A stretch of DNA of 64,000 nucleotides, taken from assembly GCA_963677915.2 (NCBI GenBank), contig CAXXGE010000033.1:1-64000 (forward strand), read 5' to 3'. A model generated the notes under the pieces. The model did no database searches, had not been told where the DNA came from, and saw only the letters and a program-made list of their open reading frames with translations. The translations under genes were made by a program, and so were the position numbers. Source of the stretch: G963677915 sp963677915. Lineage in GTDB: Bacteria > Bacillota > Clostridia > Lachnospirales > Vallitaleaceae. Positions 1 to 7,077 of this stretch are shown piece by piece. Each line of letters begins with the position of its first letter. Positions within the stretch are counted from its first letter, which is position 1.

Positions 1-1213
1 TCGTCTTGTAGAGGAGGTAATCCTTGACTTTCTCGAAGAATTTTTCATCTCTGAGAGTACCGTATTTGATGAACGGGTTGATGTCATCCCAGAATTTCTC
101 ATAGGATTCCCTTTCCTTTTTGTAGAGGCTTTTCAGCTTGTCCGCCACCTTCTTGGAGATGTAATCGGAAATCTTCTTGACGAAACCGTCGTTCTGGAGG
201 AAGCTCCTTGAAACGTTGAGCGGCAGGTCAGGACAGTCGATAACACCTTTGAGCAGCAGCAGGAACTCGGGGATGACTTCCTTTATGTTGTCGGCAATAA
301 ACACCTGGCTGTTGAAGAGCTTGATCTGTCCTTCCATTGTCTCGAACTGGTTGTCCAGTTTCGGGAAATAGAGGATGCCTTTCAGGTTGAAAGGATAGTC
401 CATGTTAAGGTGAATCCAGAAGAGCGGCTCCTTGAAGTCCATAAAGGTGTTTCTGTAAAACTCTTTGTATTCCTCGTCCGTGCAGTCGCTCGGGGATTTC
501 AGATAGAGAGGCGTCGTTGTGTTAAGCGGTGCGGGTTTGCTCTCTTCATTCTTGTCCTCTTCTGTTTTCTCGGCTTCCTTAACCACGTCGGTAAGGAAAA
601 TCTCGACAGGCATGAAGGAACAGTATTTTTCAATTGTCTTGCGAACGGTCCATGCATTCAGGAAATCCTTGCTGTCTTCACCGATGTGGAGAACGATGTC
701 GGTGCCGCGCTCGGTCTTGCTTCCGGCTTCCATGTCGAACTCAGTGCCGCCGTCGCAGGTCCAGTGGACGGCTTCAGCGCCTTCTTTATAGGAAAGGGAA
801 TGGATTTCCACTTGTTCAGCCACCATAAAGGCTGAATAGAAACCGAGACCGAAGTGGCCGATGATCTGCTCTGCATCCGCTTTGTCCTTGTAGGTTGCCA
901 GAAAGTCTTCGGCACCAGAAAAGGCGATTTGGTTGATGTATTTCTTGATTTCATCGCCGGTCATTCCGACGCCGTTGTCGCGGAAGGTAAGCGTCTTGTT
1001 CTTCTCGTCGACAAGGACATCCACCTTGAATTCAGTGCCTTCTGGAATATCTGTCTCACCCATGGCGCTTAACTTGCGGTATTTTGTTATCGCGTCGCTT
1101 GCGTTAGAGATCAGCTCACGAATGAAGATGTCATGGTCTGAGTATAGCCATTTCTTTATAATTGGGAAAATATTCTCGCTGTGTATGGAAAGATTGCCAT
1201 GTTCCTTGCTCAT
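1..1213 (-). CDS. htpG: Molecular chaperone HtpG (Hsp90), C-terminus cut by window edge
   Basis: ATP-dependent cytosolic chaperone of the Hsp90 family. The visible part covers the N-terminal GHKL ATPase and much of the middle domain: the start MSKEHGNLSIHSENIFP, the ATP-binding stretch ELISNASDAI, then RDNGVGM and GHFGLGFYSAFMVA. The middle domain includes LNTTTPLYLK and the conserved LPLNVSRSFLQ. About 404 residues are visible of the usual 620 or so, and the rest lies to the left of the window. The ATG at 1211-1213 is preceded by AAGGAGTG at good spacing. It has its own sigma-A promoter and a CIRCE operator upstream, which points to HrcA heat-shock control. Confidence 0.95.
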   Translation of the reverse strand, partial: MSKEHGNLSIHSENIFPIIKKWLYSDHDIFIRELISNASDAITKYRKLSAMGETDIPEGTEFKVDVLVDEKNKTLTFRDNGVGMTGDEIKKYINQIAFSGAEDFLATYKDKADAEQIIGHFGLGFYSAFMVAEQVEIHSLSYKEGAEAVHWTCDGGTEFDMEAGSKTERGTDIVLHIGEDSKDFLNAWTVRKTIEKYCSFMPVEIFLTDVVKEAEKTEEDKNEESKPAPLNTTTPLYLKSPSDCTDEEYKEFYRNTFMDFKEPLFWIHLNMDYPFNLKGILYFPKLDNQFETMEGQIKLFNSQVFIADNIKEVIPEFLLLLKGVIDCPDLPLNVSRSFLQNDGFVKKISDYISKKVADKLKSLYKKERESYEKFWDDINPFIKYGTLRDEKFFEKVKDYLLYKT

Positions 1214-1247
1214 ATCAATGTTCACTCCTTAAAATATTGTTTTCTAT

Positions 1248-1276
1248 ATATTACTATTCGGGTTTTTCATTGTCAA
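1248..1276 (-). promoter_or_regulatory. Sigma-A promoter of htpG
   Basis: Read on the minus strand, TTGACA (1271-1276) is followed after 17 bp by TAATAT (1248-1253). The htpG start is about 35 bp further on. Confidence 0.7.
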
Positions 1277-1283
1277 GAGTAAA

Positions 1284-1310
1284 TTAGCACTCATACAGAA
1301 GGAGTGCTAA
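1284..1310 (-). promoter_or_regulatory. CIRCE operator (HrcA-binding site)
   Basis: A perfect TTAGCACTC-N9-GAGTGCTAA inverted repeat, identical to the CIRCE consensus. It ends 7 bp upstream of the -35 hexamer of the htpG promoter, not over the transcription start as is more usual. HrcA repression of htpG is inferred from the known role of CIRCE. Confidence 0.92.
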
Positions 1311-1327
1311 CAAAATTAAATTCAAGA

Positions 1328-1560
1328 TGGCGGGGGTGTGCCAGGGGGACGGACCTTTTTGGCACGGGATAGGTATGCCGGGGATAAGCGGGTGGTGCCG
1401 GGGAGGGAATGTTTTCCTCCCCGGCACCACCCGCTTATCCCCGGCATACAGACAATAGAAAAAGCCGATGAGCATTATAGTCAATCATGCTTTTCGGCCC
1501 GTCTATTGTCTTATATAGTGGAGTGCCAAAAAGGTCCGTCCCCCTGGCACACCCCCGCCA
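1328..1560. repeat. REP-like inverted-pair element, copy 1
   Basis: Two perfect 38-bp arms (1328-1365 and 1523-1560) face each other. Each contains a 28-bp core that begins GTGCCAGGGGGACGG and ends TTTTTGGCAC, whose terminal hexamers GTGCCA and TGGCAC are themselves inverted. Between the arms lie a perfect 33-bp inverted repeat (1374-1406 and 1416-1448, 9-nt loop) and a weaker hairpin (1450-1458 with 1503-1511). The same core occurs at 6205-6354. The element fills most of the gap between htpG and the DUF5721 gene and ends 12 bp from the latter's stop codon, so it may act as its terminator. The REP/BIME-like class is inferred from layout; no transposase gene is nearby. Confidence 0.85.
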
Positions 1561-1572
1561 TTACCATTCGAA

Positions 1573-2016
1573 TCAGCTCATTTCGCAGCCATTTTTGTGG
1601 AAGAAAGTCCTGATCATGCTGTCGAAGGCCTGCTCGGCCTGTTTGTCCATGGTGAAGGACGTATAGTTGACCCCGGTTGTCACCTTAGCCTGCTGTTCAG
1701 AATAGGTGACAGTCATGGTGAAGCCGGTCACCATCTCAGTCAGTTCGGGAAACCGGGCAAGTATCTTTTCTGTAGATTCGGGATTCAGCGACAGCACAAG
1801 CTTGAGTGCGGAGGGCTGTCCGAAAGCCTTCAGATGGTCGACAATAACAGGGCGGATTTCCGACCACGTGACAGATTCGCTGCCAGTGGTACTGTCGATG
1901 GAAAGGCGGAACTTAAGGTCCATATCCAAAGTGGACAGCAGAAAACCATCAGCCATTTCAGAGCGTAAAAGCCTATTCATGAATTGTTTTGTGTCATCAG
2001 CCGTCAGTGCAATCAT
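1573..2016 (-). CDS. DUF5721 family protein
   Basis: A 147-aa protein matching the DUF5721 family of Clostridia, whose function is not known. It begins MIALTADDTKQFMNRLL, has no signal peptide or membrane segment and no recognisable catalytic motif. GGGAG precedes the ATG. It is transcribed away from the aminopeptidase gene, from a promoter that shares its -35 hexamer with the opposite promoter. The family call is by memory of the N-terminal pattern. Confidence 0.7.
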   Translation of the reverse strand: MIALTADDTKQFMNRLLRSEMADGFLLSTLDMDLKFRLSIDSTTGSESVTWSEIRPVIVDHLKAFGQPSALKLVLSLNPESTEKILARFPELTEMVTGFTMTVTYSEQQAKVTTGVNYTSFTMDKQAEQAFDSMIRTFFHKNGCEMS

Positions 2017-2067
2017 TTCCGGTCTCCCATCAAGTTGTATTCGGTATGCAACGTACGTATTTTCTGT

Positions 2068-2119
2068 ATTATATCCTTTTTCATGATAAGTTGCAATGGA
2101 CCGGCAACTTTGCTAAACT
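2068..2119. promoter_or_regulatory. Divergent promoters sharing one palindromic -35 hexamer
   Basis: The self-complementary hexamer TTGCAA at 2091-2096 can serve as -35 on both strands. Leftward it is followed by a 17-bp spacer and TATAAT (2068-2073) for the DUF5721 gene. Rightward it is followed by a 17-bp spacer and TAAACT (2114-2119) for the aminopeptidase gene. The two promoters could therefore not be occupied at the same time. Confidence 0.65.
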
Positions 2120-2153
2120 CAAGTATAGCTTACTAGAAAAAAGGAGGATGGAC

Positions 2154-3443
2154 ATGACCAGAATGACAGACGGATTCGCTAAATATATTGAAAAAGCCAC
2201 CAGCCCGATACAGGCAGTGGATGCTGCGGTGGAAAGACTCGAAGGCAAGGACTTTCAACAGTTGAAAATGTCCGATGAATGGTATCTCAATCCAGGTGGG
2301 TGCTATTATGTTAAGCCCTACCCGACATCGCTGTTCGCATTCACCATTGGTTCGGGAAAATACGTGGAATCCGGGTTCAAGATTGTCAGTGCCCATACAG
2401 ACTGTCCCGGCTTCAAGGTAAAACCATCCCCTGAAATGACGGTCGAAGGTTATATCAAGCTCAATACAGAAGTATACGGCGGCCCGATCAACAGTTCTTG
2501 GATGGACAGGATGCTGTCACTGTCGGGCAGAGTGGTGCTGCGTTCCGACGATCCGTTCAAGCCCACCTCAGTCAATGTGGATTTCGGCTGCTCCTTGATG
2601 ACCATACCAAGTGTCGCCATCCATATGAACAGGGAAGTGAACAAGGGTATCGAGCTCAACAGACAGAAGGACATGCTCCCCATGATCGGTCAGTTTGTTG
2701 AAGGTTTTGAAAAGGAAAACTGGCTCATCGGTGTCCTAGCAGACGAGCTGTCCATCAAGAAAGAAGAAATACTGGACTTCGACCTATACGTCTATATTAA
2801 TGAAAAGGCGGAATACTTCGGCATCGAAAACTGTTTCCTGTCATCGCCAAGAATCGACAACCTGACAATGGTCTACAGCGCCATCGAAAGCCTGCTCGAA
2901 AGCGAGCACAAGGACTATGTCAATCTTGTCGCATGCTTTGACAATGAAGAGGTGGGATCTTCTACAAAACAGGGAGCCGACTCTACACTTCTTGCCATCA
3001 TTACAGAGAGGATTGCACTTGCCCTGAACAAGACAAGAAGCCAGTACTTAAGGCTCTTGGCAGGCAGTTTTCTCATTTCCACTGACGGTGCCCATGCCCT
3101 TCATCCGAACGCTGCCGACAAGAACGATCCGACAAGCAAGCCCGTCCTTAACAAAGGTATCGTCATCAAAAGCACCGCATCACAGAACTATGCCTCCGAA
3201 AGCGACAGTATTGGCGTGGTTATACAGCTGTGCGAAAAGGCAGGCATCCCGTATCAGCGGTTTGTCAACCGTTCAGATACGCCAGGCGGAAAAACACTTG
3301 GACCGCTTATGACCAAGTACCTGCCGGTGCGGGCCGTCGATATCGGCATCCCAATGCTTGCCATGCATGCTGCGAAAGAAACGATGGGAACAAAGGACCT
3401 TGAAGACATGACAACGCTGCTCAAGACATTTTTCAACAACTGA
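2154..3443 (+). CDS. M18 family aminopeptidase
   Basis: A zinc-dependent aminopeptidase of family M18 (aspartyl aminopeptidase type), cytosolic, 429 aa as is usual. Metal and catalytic motifs seen: SAHTDCPGFKVKPSPE near residue 80, CFDNEEVGSSTKQGA near 262 and STDGAHALHPN near 308, with a C-terminal histidine in MLAMHAAKE. The chosen ATG at 2154 sits 6 nt after AAAGGAGG; the ATG at 2148 abuts the ribosome site and is rejected. The stop overlaps the next start (TGATG), so it leads a four-gene coupled operon. Confidence 0.93.
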   Translation: MTRMTDGFAKYIEKATSPIQAVDAAVERLEGKDFQQLKMSDEWYLNPGGCYYVKPYPTSLFAFTIGSGKYVESGFKIVSAHTDCPGFKVKPSPEMTVEGYIKLNTEVYGGPINSSWMDRMLSLSGRVVLRSDDPFKPTSVNVDFGCSLMTIPSVAIHMNREVNKGIELNRQKDMLPMIGQFVEGFEKENWLIGVLADELSIKKEEILDFDLYVYINEKAEYFGIENCFLSSPRIDNLTMVYSAIESLLESEHKDYVNLVACFDNEEVGSSTKQGADSTLLAIITERIALALNKTRSQYLRLLAGSFLISTDGAHALHPNAADKNDPTSKPVLNKGIVIKSTASQNYASESDSIGVVIQLCEKAGIPYQRFVNRSDTPGGKTLGPLMTKYLPVRAVDIGIPMLAMHAAKETMGTKDLEDMTTLLKTFFNN

Positions 3444-4153
3444 TGATGAGAAGATTCTATCTGGTATCCACCGATGCCAACGAAGCTTTCAAGGCTTACC
3501 TTAAACAAAAAGGAACCGTTATTGAGGTCCCAAGAGACAGCAGGGTCTATCCGGCCATCGCATCCCACAGCGACATTTTTGCATGTACGATAAACAACCG
3601 TCTCTTTATAGACAGTGAGCTGGCAGACAGTCTCAAAAAAAACAGCATTGCACTTCCCGGCAAGACGACAGTTCTGAAAGGCTTGGTCAAAGGCAAGTAT
3701 CCGGGAACCATACCCTTCAACAACAGGCAGGCAGGCTCCCTTGTTATCCATCATCTGGACCATATGCCGGAGGAAATAAGGCGATACTGTGCAAGTGAAA
3801 ATCTCGAACCTGTCCATGTGAACCAAGGCTATACAGGATGCTCCACCCTTGTGCTGGACGAAACGCATCTCATTACAGCAGACAGGGGCATAGCCAAGAC
3901 AGCCGGGGAAAAGGGCGTCGACTGCCTGATCATATCGCCTGGCAGCATACGTCTGCTCGATCAGATGGAGGGATTCATTGGCGGAGCGGCAGCGGTGGTT
4001 GACGGGGAAGTGCTGTTTCATGGAACACTGGAAAGCCACAAAGACCGGGTGAAGATAAAAGGATTCATTGAAAAAGCCGGCCTGTCCTGGCGTTCACTAG
4101 GAGATATGCCTCTGACAGATATGGGGGGTGTCGTACAATGGCAGGCCATATGA
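3443..4153 (+). CDS. DUF6873 family protein (GME-fold)
   Basis: A 236-aa protein that matches the DUF6873 family, described as having the guanidine-modifying-enzyme (pentein) fold; substrate unknown. Seen in the sequence: VHVNQGYTGCSTLVLDE, ITADRGIAKTA, and a conserved glycine-rich stretch FIGGAAAVVDGEVLFHG. The single Cys in the YTGCS segment could be a nucleophile, but the family's activity is not established. The start overlaps the preceding stop, and its 3' end overlaps the radical SAM gene by 16 bp, so translational coupling is likely. Confidence 0.7.
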   Translation: MMRRFYLVSTDANEAFKAYLKQKGTVIEVPRDSRVYPAIASHSDIFACTINNRLFIDSELADSLKKNSIALPGKTTVLKGLVKGKYPGTIPFNNRQAGSLVIHHLDHMPEEIRRYCASENLEPVHVNQGYTGCSTLVLDETHLITADRGIAKTAGEKGVDCLIISPGSIRLLDQMEGFIGGAAAVVDGEVLFHGTLESHKDRVKIKGFIEKAGLSWRSLGDMPLTDMGGVVQWQAI

Positions 4154-5151
4154 GTGTACCGGTCTTTGTACCGCATGTGGGCTGTCCCCATGACTGCGTT
4201 TTCTGCAACCAACGTCATATCACAGGTGTTGAAGAAGGCGTCTTCGATGAAGTGAAGATCAGGCGGGACATCGAAGCATACCTTTCCACCGCAGGGGACA
4301 GAAAAGTGGAGATTGCGTTTTTCGGAGGCAGCTTTACTGGCATACCGTGGCCGATACAGAAAAAGTACCTGGACCTTGCGGCAACCTATATGGACAAAGG
4401 GCAGGCATCGGGTATCCGTTTCTCAACCCGGCCGGATTATATCAATGCCCAAGTGATGGAACGTCTAAGGGACTACCCGGTGCGCGCCATCGAGCTGGGC
4501 GTGCAATCCCTTGATCCGGTTGTGCTGACGCAAAGCAACAGAGGCCATTCGGCTGAAGATGCAGCCCGAGCCTGTACCGTGATTAAGGAAGCCGGCATCG
4601 AGTTGGGCGTTCAGATGATGCTGGGACTGCCTGGCGACACATTCAGGAAATCTTTACAGACACTGCAGACACTGATAGAATTGGAACCGGACACGCTGCG
4701 CATATACCCCACCCTGGTTTTCGAAGGGACGGTGCTGGCAGAGCTATACAAACGAGGCTGGTATAAGCCCTTGACAGTGGAGGAAGCGGTGGACTGGTCC
4801 AAGAAGCTCGTTCCCATAGTCGAAAGGGCGGGTGTCAGGCTGATCCGCCTGGGACTGCACAATACTGAGACTTTGGCACAAGATGACAAGCTGTTGTCGG
4901 GTCCATACCATCCGGCTTTCGGACAGCTGGTGTATGATGGCCTGGCCCAGGACAGGGTGATTGAAAGGTTTAGAAGCCTGCATAACCCAGGAAACTGTGC
5001 GATTAAAGCCGGTAGGAAAATGTACCAGCGGCTGATTGGATATAGAAGAGAAGGGCTCGCTAGACTGGAATCCGAAGGCCTGCCTAAACCTGAATTGGAC
5101 ACGGGTCTCGATGATGAACAATTTTTGATAGTAAAGGAAGAAACAATATGA
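4138..5151 (+). CDS. Elp3-like bacterial radical SAM protein
   Basis: A radical SAM enzyme resembling the catalytic part of Elp3 (COG1243) without the acetyltransferase half. 337 aa. The [4Fe-4S] ligands are CPHDCVFC (C-x3-C-x2-C) near residues 18-25, followed by FFGGSFTGI and the SAM-contacting strand ELGVQSLD, and LGLPGDT. A tRNA or protein modification role is possible but not shown. GGGGTG lies about 10 nt upstream of the ATG at 4138; the ATG at 4150 lacks a better site. It overlaps both neighbours. Confidence 0.85.
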   Translation: MAGHMSVPVFVPHVGCPHDCVFCNQRHITGVEEGVFDEVKIRRDIEAYLSTAGDRKVEIAFFGGSFTGIPWPIQKKYLDLAATYMDKGQASGIRFSTRPDYINAQVMERLRDYPVRAIELGVQSLDPVVLTQSNRGHSAEDAARACTVIKEAGIELGVQMMLGLPGDTFRKSLQTLQTLIELEPDTLRIYPTLVFEGTVLAELYKRGWYKPLTVEEAVDWSKKLVPIVERAGVRLIRLGLHNTETLAQDDKLLSGPYHPAFGQLVYDGLAQDRVIERFRSLHNPGNCAIKAGRKMYQRLIGYRREGLARLESEGLPKPELDTGLDDEQFLIVKEETI

Positions 5152-5858
5152 AAATGCTCCTTGATGTACATACACATTCCCTTGCAAGCGGCCATGCATA
5201 CAGCACGCTGCAGGAAAATATTGAAGCCGCCCGTGAAAAAGGGCTGCAAATCTATGGGATTTCTGACCATGCACCGGCTATGCCTGGCAGCGCCTATATC
5301 TTTCATTTCCAGAATCTGCATGTTTTGCCAAGGTATGTGGGCGACATGAGAATCCTAAGAGGGGCAGAGCTGAACATTCTCTCCGCCAAGGGACAGGTGG
5401 ATATTTCCGATGCGAATATGGAAGTACTGGACTACGCCGTCGCCAGCCTGCATCCGCCTTGTTTCAACTCGGGCAGCAAAAAGGACTCGACAAGGGCGAT
5501 CATCCATGCCATGGAGCACAAGAAGGTGAAGGTCATCGGACACCCTGATGACAGCAGATACCCATTGGATTATGATGAAGTGGTCCGGGCAGCCAAGGAA
5601 TTGGGCGTTCTTCTTGAGGTGAACAACGGTTCCCTTAACCCTTCCGGTTTCCGCGTGAATGCCAAAGAGAACATTATGACGATTCTCGAACTGAGCGATA
5701 AATACAACGTGCCGGTTATCTGCAATTCGGATGCCCATATCAGCTATGATGTAGGTGAGTTCAACTTCTGCCTGCCTGTTCTGGAAGAGGCGGGTTTCCC
5801 CGAAGATCTGGTCATCAACACGAATCCCGAGAAGTTTCTGGCGTATCTGGGGCTGTGA
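5148..5858 (+). CDS. PHP-domain phosphatase, YcdX-like
   Basis: A metal-dependent phosphoesterase of the PHP superfamily, 236 aa, close to YcdX-type phosphatases. Metal ligands visible: DVHTHSLASGHAYST at the N-terminus, GISDHAP, RGAELN, SLHPP, VIGHPDDSR and CNSDAH near the C-terminus, which is the full order expected for the trinuclear site. Natural substrate unknown. It starts inside the end of the radical SAM gene (ATGAAAATG) and is the last gene of the coupled operon. Confidence 0.88.
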   Translation: MKMLLDVHTHSLASGHAYSTLQENIEAAREKGLQIYGISDHAPAMPGSAYIFHFQNLHVLPRYVGDMRILRGAELNILSAKGQVDISDANMEVLDYAVASLHPPCFNSGSKKDSTRAIIHAMEHKKVKVIGHPDDSRYPLDYDEVVRAAKELGVLLEVNNGSLNPSGFRVNAKENIMTILELSDKYNVPVICNSDAHISYDVGEFNFCLPVLEEAGFPEDLVINTNPEKFLAYLGL

Positions 5859-5864
5859 AAACAC

Positions 5865-5893
5865 TTTACTTCAGCAATTCATCGTGGTAAAAT
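5865..5893 (+). promoter_or_regulatory. Putative promoter of yerC
   Basis: TTTACT (5865-5870), 17 bp, TAAAAT (5888-5893), about 30 bp before the start of the yerC-like gene. A moderate match to sigma-A sites. Confidence 0.45.
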
Positions 5894-5924
5894 CTAAAAG
5901 AGATGAACGAAGGAGATTGTTGCT

Positions 5925-6212
5925 ATGAGCAAAAATATAAAAAACAGTGCCGTAGACCATCTTTTTGAAGCAGTGCTTAGCCTCGAGAACATCGAGGAAT
6001 GTTATGATTTCTTCGAAGATGTATGCACGGTCAATGAACTGCATTCGCTGGCACAGAGGATGCATGTGGCAAAAATGCTTAGAGAGAACCATACATATCT
6101 AGAGATTGCAGAGATTACCGGTGCGTCGACTGCGACCATTTCCAGGGTCAACCGTTCGCTTAACTACGGCAACGACGGTTACGACATGGTTTTCGCACGC
6201 ATATACAAGTAG
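5925..6212 (+). CDS. yerC: YerC/YecD family TrpR-related protein
   Basis: A 95-aa TrpR-superfamily DNA-binding protein. The helix-turn-helix is in the second half: SLAQRMHVAKMLRENHTYLEIAEITGASTATISRVNR, where ASTATISRVNR is the recognition helix. In Bacillus the yerC gene also lies beside pcrA, and the gene order here fits. Ribosome site AAGGAG 9 nt upstream. The stop codon TAG (6210-6212) lies inside the arm of a REP-like element. What it regulates is not evident. Confidence 0.85.
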   Translation: MSKNIKNSAVDHLFEAVLSLENIEECYDFFEDVCTVNELHSLAQRMHVAKMLRENHTYLEIAEITGASTATISRVNRSLNYGNDGYDMVFARIYK

Positions 6213-6354
6213 TGCCAGGGGGACGGACCTTTTTGGCACGGCTTAATAACGCAAAAAGAGGCTAATGAGCGAGGTTTGAAACTAACTCATTAGCCTTTTG
6301 TTATTGCGGATACCTACCCGTGCCAAAAAGGTCCGTCCCCCTGGCACTACTTGT
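6205..6354. repeat. REP-like inverted-pair element, copy 2
   Basis: Two perfect 35-bp arms (6205-6239 and 6320-6354) carry the same 28-bp core as the element at 1328-1560. The interior is different: a long imperfect hairpin pairing GGCTAATGAG (6260-6269) with CTCATTAGCC (6287-6296). The element sits between convergent genes, and the ACAAGTAGTGCC edge of each arm provides the last lysine codon and TAG stop of each gene. It probably works as a bidirectional terminator. Confidence 0.88.
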
Positions 6355-6940
6355 TGATATAGTTGTCGATCAGTTGGGTGACCATATGCTTCTGGGCGCT
6401 GGCCTGAATGGAGAGCAGGTAGGCGGTAGTGAAGATGGACAGCTTCTCCTGTTCCTCGGGTGTCGCATTTGGGAAGAGCCCTTTGGAGATCTCCACAGTG
6501 TAGTTGACCTGCTTCTGAAGCGTCTCGTAATGGATTTTCTGTGTGTCCATGATGGTGTCGAGCACCTCTTCCAAGGAAACGTTGGCGCCCCGCCTCATCG
6601 TCATGTCCTTGATCGGATCAAGAAGCGCCTGTATATCAGTGATGGAGAGCGTGTTCTTGAAATAGTAGATGAAAAGAAGGATAATCATATGATCGACGGA
6701 ATATTTCTTCTTGTCCGTCGGCGGCAGGATACCGCACTTGGAGTAGTTGTTGATCATCGTCTTGGTCAGAATCTTCTCGTCGTCGGTACGTTTGAAAAGA
6801 CCTAAGTGCTCATCCATAAAGGAAGTCACCTGGTCCATATAAAGATCCATGTGCGGTATGTCCTCTGAATAGACATGCTCATGGGTACTGATGAATTCCA
6901 TCATATCCTGTATATATCTGTCGTAGTTTTTCTTGCCCAT
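6347..6940 (-). CDS. DUF1836 domain-containing protein
   Basis: A 197-aa protein of the DUF1836 family, common in Bacillota and resembling a MerR-like winged helix regulator, function not known. Characteristic stretches are YMDQVTSFMDEHLG, LTKTMINNYSKCGILPPTDKKKYS and HMIILLFIYYFKNTLSI. The stop TAG at 6347-6349 lies inside the REP-like arm. It starts with ATG at 6940, with GAGGTG about 9 nt upstream. Divergent from pcrA. Confidence 0.83.
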   Translation of the reverse strand: MGKKNYDRYIQDMMEFISTHEHVYSEDIPHMDLYMDQVTSFMDEHLGLFKRTDDEKILTKTMINNYSKCGILPPTDKKKYSVDHMIILLFIYYFKNTLSITDIQALLDPIKDMTMRRGANVSLEEVLDTIMDTQKIHYETLQKQVNYTVEISKGLFPNATPEEQEKLSIFTTAYLLSIQASAQKHMVTQLIDNYINK

Positions 6941-7077
6941 CTCTCAACACCTCATTCCATATTATATAGTAATGAATACCTTATGACAAGATAGTATGCG
7001 CGACTGCATTTCCAGGTGGAAAAGGTGTTGTTGTTGTGCTATGATTATAGCATTATGGGACATCAAGGTGGAGAATT

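Noticed and set aside
3254..4039. Open frame opposite the aminopeptidase and DUF6873 genes
   Set aside because: It spans two coupled plus-strand genes in antisense and has no family features.
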